Shown here in pieces: positions 8,828 to 16,735 of a stretch of 64,000 nt of DNA. The stretch comes from Sphingomonadales bacterium (GTDB lineage: Bacteria; Pseudomonadota; Alphaproteobacteria; Sphingomonadales; Sphingomonadaceae). The position numbers were made by a program, and so were the translations under genes. The notes under the pieces were generated by a model. That model made no database searches. It was not told the origin of the DNA and saw only the letters and a program-made list of their open reading frames with translations. The DNA is taken from NCBI GenBank assembly GCA_947470185.1, contig CANIRZ010000002.1, forward strand, positions 62,001 through 126,000, in the 5' to 3' direction. Position 1 is the stretch's first letter. Every line of letters starts with the position of its first letter.

Positions 8828-9301
8828 ATGAACCGACGGATATTCACCTTAGTTACGGCTGCGGCGGCTTTGCTGCTTGCTTCCTGCGGTCCAACACCAC
8901 AGTTGAAAGTGAAAGAGGCTGTGCTGACTCTGTCGCCAGTCGACAGCAATCCATCTGCGCTGCATTTCAACGTCTATGGCGGTCCCGAAGATGTACGCTT
9001 GCTGCGCGTTAGTTCGCCTTCGGCCATTCGTGTGGAAATGCATGATGTCACGGTGGACGCAAAAACAGGTGCCGTATCCATGGCACCCATGGACCGCGTC
9101 TTAATCCCCGCCGGAGAAAAAGTTGCCTTCAAAAAAGGCGGCAAGCATGTGATGATGTGGGGCGTAAATACCATTCCGCGCAAATTAGGTGAAATTGAAA
9201 CCGAGTTTCTATTTTCGAACAATGAACGCATTTTGGTCAAAGCACGCGTACAAGAAATAGATGGCAGCGACCCAGACGAGAAAAAGGCAATCGATGGCTG
9301 A
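8828..9301 (+). CDS. PCuAC (DUF461)-type copper chaperone lipoprotein
   Basis: This 157-residue protein looks like a periplasmic copper carrier of the PCuAC family, which delivers Cu(I) for cytochrome oxidase assembly. It has a lipoprotein signal peptide with lipobox LLASC around residue 20. The family motif is H, about ten residues, M, 21 residues, H-x-M. Here the M-x21-H-x-M part is exact (SM ... KHVMM), and the first spacing is 12 residues, with a small TG insertion. It stands alone between dnaK (divergent) and a MATE exporter (convergent). Lipid anchoring is unusual but known for the family. Copper binding is inferred from the motif. Confidence 0.75.
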   Translation: MNRRIFTLVTAAAALLLASCGPTPQLKVKEAVLTLSPVDSNPSALHFNVYGGPEDVRLLRVSSPSAIRVEMHDVTVDAKTGAVSMAPMDRVLIPAGEKVAFKKGGKHVMMWGVNTIPRKLGEIETEFLFSNNERILVKARVQEIDGSDPDEKKAIDG

Positions 9302-9310
9302 TATACCTGA

Positions 9311-9336
9311 GTCATGCTGAACCTGTTTCAGGATGA
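9311..9336. repeat. REP-like palindromic repeat, copy 1
   Basis: The sequence begins GTCATGCTGAACCTGTTTCAG and closes with GATGAC, forming a weak hairpin (GTCAT/ATGAC outer, CTGAA/TTTCAG inner). The same core appears twice in inverted orientation at 26663-26724. It sits between the convergent ends of the PCuAC lipoprotein and the MATE exporter. The type is remembered as common in sphingomonad genomes. Confidence 0.65.
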
Positions 9337-9343
9337 CGCTGTT

Positions 9344-10741
9344 CTAATTTCGTGACGGCAACAGACCCAGCCGGGCACGCATCGACCAACGAACCAGCAT
9401 CAGGACGGACACAACTGCAAGCCCGGTTGCAAGACCAGTCCACACACCGACACCGTCCCAACCGCCGCGAAATGCAAGCCACGCACCAACGCCAATGCCA
9501 ACCACCCAATAACCAAAGGCGGCAAAATACATCGGCACCTTGGTGTCGTGTAAACCGCGCAGCATACCAGCTCCTACAACCTGTGCACCGTCGACGATCT
9601 GGAAAATAGCCGCGACCATGAGGAAGCTGACGGCAAGGTGGAACACCTGCGTCGTTTCGGCGTCAATCGGCGTCACGAAAATGCCGATTAAAGCCTCTGG
9701 AAAGCTGTAAATCCCCAGAGCCATGGCCGCCATAAAGCCGGTGCCCAAGACGAACGCAGTCCAACCCGCTTTTGTTATGCCGTCCGCGTCGTTGCGGCCA
9801 AAAGCAAGCCCCACCCGCACCGTTGCCGCTTGCCCAAGTCCCATCGGCACCATGAAGGTAAGCGAGGCAATCTGAATAGCAACGGCATGGGCAGCAACCG
9901 ATGCTTCGTTAATCAACCCCATGAGCAGAATCGCAACCGCAAACACGCCGCCTTCGAAACCCATGGTCAGGCCAATTGGCAGGCCGAGCCGCCAAATCTG
10001 CCGGAACCGCGGCCAGTCCGGACGCCAAAAGCGGCCAAACAGATGATAGCGCCGGAATTTCGGATGAAAGCTGACGACAAGCGCCATGACGGCGAATTGA
10101 ACAATATTGGTTATCGTGCTGCCAATGCCTGCACCCATCAAGCCAAGCTGCGGCAAACCATAATGGCCAAGGATGAGGCCGTAATTGACGACCGCGTTCA
10201 AAACCACAGCGCCACACGCAACGACGGTAGCCCAAACCGGCTTTTCTAGCGCGGCAACGAAATTACGCAGCACCAAAAAGCCCAGAAACGGGAGGATAGA
10301 CCACATATAGGCCCGCACAAAAATAGCGGCATTCGCGGCTAAATCTGGTTGTTGACCCGTTGCGACCAATATCGCTTCGGTATTCCACAAAAATGCCCAA
10401 ATGGGCACCATGACCGAACAGCAGACCCAAAGCCCCTGCCGAAATGTCCGCCTTATGTCGCGCACCGAATGCGCCATCCGGCCCTTTTCCGAAGCCATCA
10501 TTGGCGCCGTCGCGGTCACAAGGCCCATGCAGAAAATCGCACAGAAAATCGCCAGATTATGCCCCAGCGCACCCGCCGCCAATTCGCGTGGCCCAAGCCA
10601 GCCCAACAGGATGACGTCCGTCACCCCGATCAGCATCATCGTCAGGTTCGACAGGATCATCGGCCATGCAAGCAACAGCGTCGCGCGAAGTTCATCGCGC
10701 CAAGGGGATTGGCCTTCCGTAGAGACTGCTGCTGTGGTCAT
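9344..10741 (-). CDS. MATE family multidrug efflux transporter
   Basis: This 465-residue inner-membrane protein belongs to the MATE family, which exports cationic drugs or metabolites using a Na+ or H+ gradient. About twelve hydrophobic segments fill the length in two homologous halves. Family-typical stretches include LLAWPMILSNLTMMLIGVTD near residue 30 and a Gly/Gln pattern MVPMGLGQAATVRVG in the second half, resembling the NorM-type repeat. It is a single gene, with its start about 90 bases from the end of grpE. The substrate cannot be predicted from sequence. Confidence 0.92.
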   Translation of the reverse strand: MTTAAVSTEGQSPWRDELRATLLLAWPMILSNLTMMLIGVTDVILLGWLGPRELAAGALGHNLAIFCAIFCMGLVTATAPMMASEKGRMAHSVRDIRRTFRQGLWVCCSVMVPIWAFLWNTEAILVATGQQPDLAANAAIFVRAYMWSILPFLGFLVLRNFVAALEKPVWATVVACGAVVLNAVVNYGLILGHYGLPQLGLMGAGIGSTITNIVQFAVMALVVSFHPKFRRYHLFGRFWRPDWPRFRQIWRLGLPIGLTMGFEGGVFAVAILLMGLINEASVAAHAVAIQIASLTFMVPMGLGQAATVRVGLAFGRNDADGITKAGWTAFVLGTGFMAAMALGIYSFPEALIGIFVTPIDAETTQVFHLAVSFLMVAAIFQIVDGAQVVGAGMLRGLHDTKVPMYFAAFGYWVVGIGVGAWLAFRGGWDGVGVWTGLATGLAVVSVLMLVRWSMRARLGLLPSRN

Positions 10742-10833
10742 GCGTGGGGGTGGATAGCGGAGAGGCAGCGCTGAGACTACCCCACAACTTTGCCATACCC
10801 GCGCAAGCAGACGTCATGCCTGCGACAGCAAGC

Positions 10834-11409
10834 TTATTCGACTGCCTTTGCAACCCCAACCAAAGCAGGCCGCAGCAAACGGTCCTTGATCATGTAACCC
10901 GCCTGCATTTCGGCGATAATTGTGCCGGGTGCGGCGTCGGCGCTTGGGATTTCAACCATTGCCTGATGCTGGTTCGGGTCAAGCGGCATGCCCATGGCGG
11001 CGATGCGCGTAATTCCATTTTTGGAAAATACGCTGTCCAGTTCGCGGCCAGTGGCCTCAAGCCCGATCACGAGCGGTTTCATAGCCTCGCTGTCGCGCAT
11101 TTCGGCAGGAATAGCCTCCAGCGCACGCGATAAATTATCGGAAACCGAAAGCACGTCGCGGGCAAAGCCGGTTGCGGCATACGCGCGCGCATCTTGCGCC
11201 TCTTTTTCCATACGGCGGCGCACATTCTGCGTTTCGGCTTGCGCGTACAAGACATCCTGCTGCGCAGCGGCAATCGCTTCTTCCAGTGCCGCGATTTTTG
11301 CATCGGCAGTGTCGGTCGCTTCTGGCGTTTGGTCCTTCATATGCTCTGGTACGCCTTCAAGTTCTTTTTCTACCGCAATATCCGCAGTCGCTGATTTCTT
11401 GTCTGTCAT
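10834..11409 (-). CDS. grpE: Nucleotide exchange factor GrpE
   Basis: GrpE releases ADP from DnaK and so resets the chaperone cycle. The 191-residue product has an acidic, charged N-terminus, a long predicted coiled coil (about residues 40-95, including AEIQN-like AQAETQNVRRRMEKE), and the beta-wing domain near MPLDPNQHQAMVEIPS. It lies downstream of hrcA, the usual alphaproteobacterial order. A heat-shock promoter right after the hrcA stop suggests that grpE can be induced independently. dnaK and dnaJ are about 2 kb away on the same strand but in a separate unit. Confidence 0.97.
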   Translation of the reverse strand: MTDKKSATADIAVEKELEGVPEHMKDQTPEATDTADAKIAALEEAIAAAQQDVLYAQAETQNVRRRMEKEAQDARAYAATGFARDVLSVSDNLSRALEAIPAEMRDSEAMKPLVIGLEATGRELDSVFSKNGITRIAAMGMPLDPNQHQAMVEIPSADAAPGTIIAEMQAGYMIKDRLLRPALVGVAKAVE

Positions 11410-11463
11410 AAACCTGATTAACCCATTTACGTTGCGACGCTTCGGTCGTTAGTTGCTTTGCGC

Positions 11464-11491
11464 ATATAGAAAGCAATTCTATTTCATCAAG
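11464..11491 (-). promoter_or_regulatory. Heat-shock (RpoH-type) promoter of grpE
   Basis: On the minus strand this reads CTTG, 17 bases, TCTATAT, the same elements and spacing as the dnaK promoter at 8707-8734. It begins 8 bases beyond the hrcA stop codon and lies about 55 bases upstream of the grpE ATG. It would let grpE be induced by heat separately from hrcA. Confidence 0.7.
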
Positions 11492-11498
11492 CAGCCAG

Positions 11499-12542
11499 TC
11501 ACTTAATTAAACGGCTGAGTGCTTGCGCGGTGAAGTCTACCATCGGCACAATACGCGCATAATTCAGGCGTGTCGGGCCAATCACGCCAACGACGCCAAC
11601 GACCTTGCCGCCAGCCTCACGATAGGGTGCGGCGATCACCGATGATCCCGATAATGAGAAAAGATTATTTTCCGAACCAATGAATATCCGCGTTGACTGC
11701 GCATCCCGCGCGCTATCGACGAGCCTTGCGATTTCCTCTTTACTCTCCAATTCGTCGAGCAATTGCCGCACTCGGTCGAGGTCCGCAGCAGCCGCATCGT
11801 CAATCAGGTTCGACTGCCCACGCACGATCAGCACGGGCCGGTCATTTGCGTCGAGCGACCAGATTGCCAAGCCATCCCGCACCAGTTTCTGGCTGGCCAC
11901 GTCAAGCTCCGCTTTCTCGGCGCGAATTTCGCTGTCGAGACGTTCCAAGGCTTCGGATAACGTCAGCCCCGACAAACGCGCAGAGATATAATTGGCCGCC
12001 TCCACCAACATGGATTCGCTGATTGCCGGATCAATTGACACCAGCCGGTTTTCGACGCTGTTATCGGACCCGACCATGATCGCGAGCACTTGTGACGGGG
12101 ACAGGCGCGCAAAGCTGAATGCCTTCAGGACCGCGTCACGCTTTGGTACAAGCACGATACCGGCGCAGGCGGACAATCCTGACAAAACCAACGTCGCGGC
12201 CGCCAGTGCCTCTTCAATGGGCCCCTCGCCGCTAATCTGCGATTCAATCGCGCGCTGTTCTTCGGCGGAGGGTTCGGCCGATTGCATCATGCCATCCACA
12301 AACAGGCGAAGCCCGCTTTCGGTTGGCACGCGTCCGGCGCTGGTGTGCGGCGAGGCGAGATAGCCTGCCTCTTCCAAATCCTGCATGACGTTCCGGATGG
12401 AGGCAGGCGATAAGCTCAACCCTGCAAATTTCGAAATGGTGCGCGAGCCCACCGGCGCGCCATTGTCCAAATAGCTTTCGACCACCATCCGGAAGACGGT
12501 GCGCGTGCGGTCATTCAATTCATTGATGGGTGTTTGGCTCAC
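11499..12542 (-). CDS. hrcA: Heat-inducible transcription repressor HrcA
   Basis: HrcA represses heat-shock genes by binding the CIRCE operator and needs GroEL to stay active. I start the gene at the GTG at 12540-12542, giving 347 residues beginning MSQTPINELNDRTRTVF, which aligns with the family N-terminus. The ORF-track ATG adds 12 foreign residues. The N-terminal winged helix (GAPVGSRTISKFAGLSLSPA) and the C-terminal dimer domain are complete. A possible promoter places the transcript start at or next to the GTG. No CIRCE-like element was seen in this window, so its target (often groESL) probably lies elsewhere. Confidence 0.95.
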   Translation of the reverse strand: MSQTPINELNDRTRTVFRMVVESYLDNGAPVGSRTISKFAGLSLSPASIRNVMQDLEEAGYLASPHTSAGRVPTESGLRLFVDGMMQSAEPSAEEQRAIESQISGEGPIEEALAAATLVLSGLSACAGIVLVPKRDAVLKAFSFARLSPSQVLAIMVGSDNSVENRLVSIDPAISESMLVEAANYISARLSGLTLSEALERLDSEIRAEKAELDVASQKLVRDGLAIWSLDANDRPVLIVRGQSNLIDDAAAADLDRVRQLLDELESKEEIARLVDSARDAQSTRIFIGSENNLFSLSGSSVIAAPYREAGGKVVGVVGVIGPTRLNYARIVPMVDFTAQALSRLIK

Positions 12543-12570
12543 GCACTTATAGTAGCGCACCGCATGCTTG
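12543..12570 (-). promoter_or_regulatory. Possible hrcA promoter giving a leaderless transcript
   Basis: The minus strand reads TTGCAA, 16 bases, TATAAG, and the GTG start of hrcA follows four bases later. Transcription starting 6-7 bases beyond the -10 box would begin at or next to the start codon. No ribosome binding site is visible. The call rests on a two-box match only. Confidence 0.35.
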
Positions 12571-12580
12571 CAAAGCAAGC
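12566..12580. repeat. Perfect inverted repeat in the hrcA-rph divergent region
   Basis: GCTTGC-AAA-GCAAGC is a perfect 6-base-arm palindrome that overlaps the proposed -35 box of hrcA, between the divergent hrcA and rph starts. It could be an operator for either gene. It does not resemble CIRCE. Confidence 0.4.
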
Positions 12581-12624
12581 GGGGCAGGCTATGGCAGCCT
12601 TCAACCCATTATCAGGAGAACATC

Positions 12625-13338
12625 ATGCGTCCATCAGGCCGTGCGCCAGACGAAATGCGCGCCATTTCGATTGAAACCCATTTCACCAAACATGCCGAAG
12701 GAAGCTGCCTTATCGGTTTTGGTGACACCCGCGTGTTGGTGACCGCCAGCGTCGAAGATCGCATTCCGCCATGGTTGCGTGGCAAAGGTGAAGGCTGGGT
12801 CACGGCAGAATATTCGATGCTCCCCCGCGCCACCCACACGCGCAGCCAGCGTGAAGCGGCGAAGGGCAAGCAGTCCGGACGGACTCAAGAAATTCAACGT
12901 CTTATTGGCCGTTCTTTACGTTCTGTCGTCGATATGAAGAAGCTGGGCGAAAATCAAATCACCGTCGACTGCGACGTATTGCAAGCCGATGGCGGCACAC
13001 GCACTGCAGCAATTTCCGGCGCATGGGTTGCGTTGCGGCTTGCGGTTAATGGTTTGCTGGCATCGGGCGCAATCAAAGAAGACCCCATCACCGGCCGCGT
13101 CGCGGCGGTAAGCTGCGGTATCTTCAAAGGCACGCCCGTGTTGGACCTTGATTATATCGAAGATTCCGATGCCGATGCCGATGCGAATTTCGTTCTGATC
13201 GAAGGCGGCCAGATTGCCGAAGTGCAAGCAACTGCCGAAGGCGCGACCTATGACGAAGAGGGCCTCCTGCGTTTGCTACGTCTTGCACGCATGGGGACAG
13301 ACCGCATCTTCGCCGCGCAGGCCGAAGCCGTTAAGTAG
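12625..13338 (+). CDS. rph: Ribonuclease PH
   Basis: RNase PH trims tRNA 3' ends by phosphorolysis. I start it at the ATG at 12625, preceded by AGGAGA, giving 237 residues, the normal length, beginning [17 protein letters not shown]. The ORF-track start 19 codons upstream lacks support. Family stretches include [13 protein letters not shown]-like [17 protein letters not shown] and the phosphate-binding region [16 protein letters not shown]. It heads a plus-strand run, rph-rdgB-hemW-xerC. The short run DSDADADAN near residue 190 comes from a GATGCC microrepeat. A GAAA-loop palindrome lies just downstream. Confidence 0.97.
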   Translation: MRPSGRAPDEMRAISIETHFTKHAEGSCLIGFGDTRVLVTASVEDRIPPWLRGKGEGWVTAEYSMLPRATHTRSQREAAKGKQSGRTQEIQRLIGRSLRSVVDMKKLGENQITVDCDVLQADGGTRTAAISGAWVALRLAVNGLLASGAIKEDPITGRVAAVSCGIFKGTPVLDLDYIEDSDADADANFVLIEGGQIAEVQATAEGATYDEEGLLRLLRLARMGTDRIFAAQAEAVK

Positions 13339-13364
13339 GGAAGGCTTGATACCCTAAAATTCTA

Positions 13365-13392
13365 TGTCATTCCCGCGAAAGCGGGAATGACA
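13365..13392. repeat. Perfect 12-bp palindromic hairpin with GAAA loop between rph and rdgB
   Basis: TGTCATTCCCGC, GAAA, GCGGGAATGACA: perfect 12-base arms closed by a four-base GNRA-type loop. This unit is remembered as a widely dispersed bacterial palindrome. No T-run follows, so it is more likely an RNA-stabilising or mobile palindrome than a standard terminator. Confidence 0.7.
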
Positions 13393-13416
13393 ATATGACT
13401 TGAGGCAATATTTCAT

Positions 13417-14046
13417 ATGACCCACCGCAAACTCCAGCCCGGAAAACTGGTCATCGCCAGCCATAACGCAGGCAAGGTTCGGGAAATACGGGCACTGCTG
13501 GCGCCATTTGGTATCGAACCCATTTCCGCTGGCGAGTTGGGCTTGCCTGAACCCGAGGAGACCGGAACGAGTTTCGCCGAAAATGCTTTGCTAAAGGCCC
13601 ATGCGTCGGCGCAAGGTTCCGGCCTGCCCGCGCTGGCTGATGACAGCGGCCTATGCGTCGCTGCCTTGGGCGGCGCGCCGGGGGTCTACACTGCTGATTG
13701 GGCGGAAACACAGCAGTTCGAAGGCGGACCTGGGCGCGACTGGTACATGGCGATGGGCAAAGTGGAGGGCAAGCTAGCCGAGCTTGGCACGGACGCCGAC
13801 CGAAGCGCCTATTTCGTCTGCACACTCGCCATTGCGTGGCCAGATGGGCATACAGAAATATTCGAAGGTCGCGTGCAGGGCAGCCTGACCTGGCCACCGC
13901 GTGGATTGCTAGGTTTTGGCTATGACCCTGTTTTTGTGCCCGAAGGCCGAAGCGAGACCTTTGCCGAACTCGACCCCGCAGAAAAGCACGCAATGAGCCA
14001 CCGGGCAGACGCGTTCCGCCAGTTGGTTGCGGCAGTATTTTCTTGA
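13417..14046 (+). CDS. rdgB: RdgB/HAM1 non-canonical purine NTP pyrophosphatase
   Basis: This enzyme hydrolyses dITP, ITP and XTP to monophosphates, keeping deaminated purines out of DNA and RNA. The 209-residue product shows the family N-terminus [13 protein letters not shown] and the signature [20 protein letters not shown] near residue 70. A conserved C-terminal [13 protein letters not shown] follows. Length is normal. It follows rph after about 80 bases containing a palindrome, and precedes hemW by 33 bases, a linkage seen widely in alphaproteobacteria. Confidence 0.96.
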   Translation: MTHRKLQPGKLVIASHNAGKVREIRALLAPFGIEPISAGELGLPEPEETGTSFAENALLKAHASAQGSGLPALADDSGLCVAALGGAPGVYTADWAETQQFEGGPGRDWYMAMGKVEGKLAELGTDADRSAYFVCTLAIAWPDGHTEIFEGRVQGSLTWPPRGLLGFGYDPVFVPEGRSETFAELDPAEKHAMSHRADAFRQLVAAVFS

Positions 14047-14079
14047 TCGCCCTTCCTGCGAAATAGGGTAGGAAATCTG

Positions 14080-15240
14080 ATGTCTAGCTCCCTCGCCCTC
14101 TACATTCACTGGCCGTTTTGCGTTTCCAAATGTCCCTATTGTGACTTCAATAGCCATGTGCGCGACACGGTGGACGATGACGCATGGCGCGCCGCGTTGC
14201 TGGCGGATATGGCCTATGAGGCGGCGCTGACGCCGGGTCGCAAGCTCACATCCATCTTCTTTGGCGGCGGAACACCGTCGCTGATGCCGCCATCGACCGT
14301 TGCTGCGCTTATTGATGCAGCGGCGCAGCATTGGGGCTTTGCCGACAATATCGAAATTACCTTGGAGGCTAACCCATCGTCGGTCGAGGCCGCGCGCTTT
14401 GCGGACATCGCCGCAGCAGGGGTCAATCGGGTGTCGCTTGGGCTTCAGTCACTGGATGATGCTGCGTTGGCGTTTCTGGGGCGCGCGCATTCGGTTGCCG
14501 AGAGCCTTGACGCATTGGCGGTCGCACAACATCATTTCGGGCGGGTCAACATCGACCTGATTTACGCACGGCCCGCGCAAACCGTTGGCCAGTGGGAGGC
14601 GGAACTTAAACGCGCTTTGTCCTTCGGCACCGACCATATGTCGCTGTATCAATTGACAATCGAGCCAGGCACACGGTTTGAAACGCTCGTGCGTACGGGG
14701 CATTTCATCCCCGCCGATGATGATGATGCAGCAACGCTGTATGAATTAACCGGACAGATGACATCCGCCGCAGGCATCCCGGCTTATGAGATCAGCAACC
14801 ATGCCAAGCCTGGCAGTGAAAGCCGCCATAATCTCAGCTATTGGCGCTATGATGATTATATCGGTATTGGCCCTGGCGCGCATGGACGGCGTCTTAACTT
14901 TGCGACACAACGTCATAAAAAACCTGAAAATTTCTTATCCGCTGTTGAACGTAACGCTCATGGCATCAGCAGCGAAGATCGTCTCGATGCGGCAACACGG
15001 GCGACCGAAAGCCTGTTGATGGGTTTGCGATTGGCCGAGGGGATTAGCCTTAGCCGCCTGTCGCAACGGACGGGCATCGCTGCCGACGATTTGCTCGATA
15101 TCCACGCGGTCGACAAGATCGCGCAGCTTGGCCTTATCCGTCGCGATGGCGACCGCGTGACGGTGACACCGCAGGGCATGCCGTTGCTTGATGCCATCCT
15201 GCCGCAGATAGTAAATGTTGAGGCGGAAGCCGCCGCCTGA
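14080..15240 (+). CDS. hemW: HemW, radical SAM heme chaperone (coproporphyrinogen oxidase-like)
   Basis: HemW-type proteins bind heme and pass it to target proteins, and are often misnamed as oxygen-independent coproporphyrinogen III oxidase. The 386-residue product has the radical SAM cysteines C14, C18 and C21 (CVSKCPYCDF) and the glycine-rich FFGGGTPSL. The HNxxYW motif (RHNLSYW) distinguishes HemW from true HemN. A C-terminal winged-helix-like domain follows. The gene lies between rdgB and xerC. If xerC used its upstream ATG the two would overlap by 26 bases. Confidence 0.95.
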   Translation: MSSSLALYIHWPFCVSKCPYCDFNSHVRDTVDDDAWRAALLADMAYEAALTPGRKLTSIFFGGGTPSLMPPSTVAALIDAAAQHWGFADNIEITLEANPSSVEAARFADIAAAGVNRVSLGLQSLDDAALAFLGRAHSVAESLDALAVAQHHFGRVNIDLIYARPAQTVGQWEAELKRALSFGTDHMSLYQLTIEPGTRFETLVRTGHFIPADDDDAATLYELTGQMTSAAGIPAYEISNHAKPGSESRHNLSYWRYDDYIGIGPGAHGRRLNFATQRHKKPENFLSAVERNAHGISSEDRLDAATRATESLLMGLRLAEGISLSRLSQRTGIAADDLLDIHAVDKIAQLGLIRRDGDRVTVTPQGMPLLDAILPQIVNVEAEAAA

Positions 15241-15253
15241 TAGCATAAGCTTT

Positions 15254-16141
15254 ATGCCGTCCTTGCTTGCCGAATATCTTGCATATCTGACCGACAACCG
15301 CCGGCTGTCGCCGCATAGCGTGCGGGCCTATCACGCAACAGCCGATCGGCTGACTGGGTTTCTGCAATTGCATTGGGGCACGGACGTCACGCGTGAAACG
15401 CTGCGCAAAATTTCCGCAGCCGACGTGAGGGCATTTCTGGCCGACCGCAGGGGCGATGGCCTCACGAACCGCTCCACCGCGCGCGAACTTTCCGCCACGC
15501 GACATTTCCTGCGCTTTGCCTTGGGCGATGATGTTACTTTGCCCGTGATGAAGGGCCCGCGCGTACAGCGCAGCCTGCCGCATCCCGTCAATCCCGACGA
15601 CGTTCTGGCTTTGGCCGATGATGTTGCCGAAAATGCACAGGATGGCTGGATTGGTGCGCGCGATTGGGCGTTGCTTTTGCTGCTCTATGGCAGCGGCTTG
15701 CGCGTGAGCGAGGCAACGGGCCTGATGGGCGACATATTGCCGCTGGGCAGCACATTGCGCGTCACGGGTAAGCGCAACAAGACACGCATCGTGCCGTTGC
15801 TGGAGCAAGTCCGCACCGCCATTGAGGAATATCTCGCTTTGTGCCCTTATGCGCCGCGCGCCGACCAGCCACTGTTTCGTGGCGCGCGCGGTGGTCCATT
15901 ATCGCCTGCACTCGTGCGCCGCGCGGTTCAGGGGGCGCGGACGCGATTGGGCTTATCGGACCGCACCACGCCGCATGCCCTGCGCCACAGCTTTGCCACA
16001 CATTTGTTGGCGGGCGGCGCGGACTTACGCAGTCTTCAGGAATTATTGGGCCATGCCAGCCTGTCGTCGACTCAGGTCTATACCGCTGTCGATACCGCTA
16101 TGCTTCTGGATGTGTATCAGAACGCGCATCCGCGGGCGTAG
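15254..16141 (+). CDS. xerC: Tyrosine recombinase XerC
   Basis: XerC, with XerD, resolves chromosome dimers at dif. With the start at 15254 (MPSLLAEYLAYL) the protein is 295 residues, the usual length. The ORF-track start at 15215 would reach into hemW. It has the N-terminal SAM-like DNA-binding domain and the catalytic tyrosine recombinase residues: Arg in LLLLYGSGLRVSEATGL, HALRHSFATHLL with HxxR, LLGHASLSSTQVY with the active Tyr. No phage or integron genes surround it, so a housekeeping XerC is more likely than an integrase. Its 3' end overlaps the convergent dedA by 44 bases. Confidence 0.93.
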   Translation: MPSLLAEYLAYLTDNRRLSPHSVRAYHATADRLTGFLQLHWGTDVTRETLRKISAADVRAFLADRRGDGLTNRSTARELSATRHFLRFALGDDVTLPVMKGPRVQRSLPHPVNPDDVLALADDVAENAQDGWIGARDWALLLLLYGSGLRVSEATGLMGDILPLGSTLRVTGKRNKTRIVPLLEQVRTAIEEYLALCPYAPRADQPLFRGARGGPLSPALVRRAVQGARTRLGLSDRTTPHALRHSFATHLLAGGADLRSLQELLGHASLSSTQVYTAVDTAMLLDVYQNAHPRA

Positions 16142-16730
16142 CCTTCCACCGCAATAGCCGCCAAACATACGTCAGGACGATGCCGACGATCACGACGGTC
16201 GATAATAGCCCAAGCCATTTTTCGACATCTTTGAATTGCGATCCCAGAACATATCCTCCGCCAGCCAGCGCCGCGGTCCAACCGGCAGTTCCGATTGTCG
16301 AAAAAATAAGGAACCGGGCAAGCGACATACCAAACAGGCCGGCGGGGATGGAAATCAACGACCGCAATGTCGGCAACATGCGCGCCACCAGAACGATAAT
16401 CGATCCATGCTTACGAAACAGCGCCTGCCCGCGTTCGATCTCTACCCAATCCAGCGTCAACCAGCGGCTATAGCGATCAATAAAGCGCCGCATGCGGGCC
16501 TCACCAAATTTGATGGCCAGCCAGTACCACATCCAGTTGCCCAGCATCGCACCCGCGGTGCCCGCCGCGATGGTACCGCCAAGATTCATATTGCCCCGCG
16601 CGGCAGATACCCCTGCCACGGTCATGATGACTTCGGACGGTATGGGTGGGAACACTGTTTCCAGAAGCATGAGCAAGCCCACGCCCCAATAATGGCCCCA
16701 TTCGACCAGATGGATGATCCAGTGTTCCAT
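16098..16730 (-). CDS. DedA family membrane protein (SNARE-associated/VTT domain)
   Basis: DedA proteins are inner-membrane proteins now linked to lipid flipping and envelope homeostasis. The 210-residue product has family hallmarks: VFPPIPSEVIMTVAGVSA near residue 30, a glycine-rich GTAGAMLGNWMWYWLA, and RMLPTLRSLISIPAGLFGM near residue 115. Four to five hydrophobic segments are visible. The last 14 codons overlap the convergent xerC gene on the opposite strand. gshB starts beyond its 5' end with 5 bases between gshB stop and dedA start. Confidence 0.92.
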   Translation of the reverse strand: MEHWIIHLVEWGHYWGVGLLMLLETVFPPIPSEVIMTVAGVSAARGNMNLGGTIAAGTAGAMLGNWMWYWLAIKFGEARMRRFIDRYSRWLTLDWVEIERGQALFRKHGSIIVLVARMLPTLRSLISIPAGLFGMSLARFLIFSTIGTAGWTAALAGGGYVLGSQFKDVEKWLGLLSTVVIVGIVLTYVWRLLRWKATPADARSDTHPEA

Positions 16731-16735
16731 GAATT

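Noticed and set aside
15254-16141. Phage-type integrase or mobile-element origin for the tyrosine recombinase
   Set aside because: Its length, neighbours and lack of a tRNA, att repeats or other phage genes point to housekeeping XerC.
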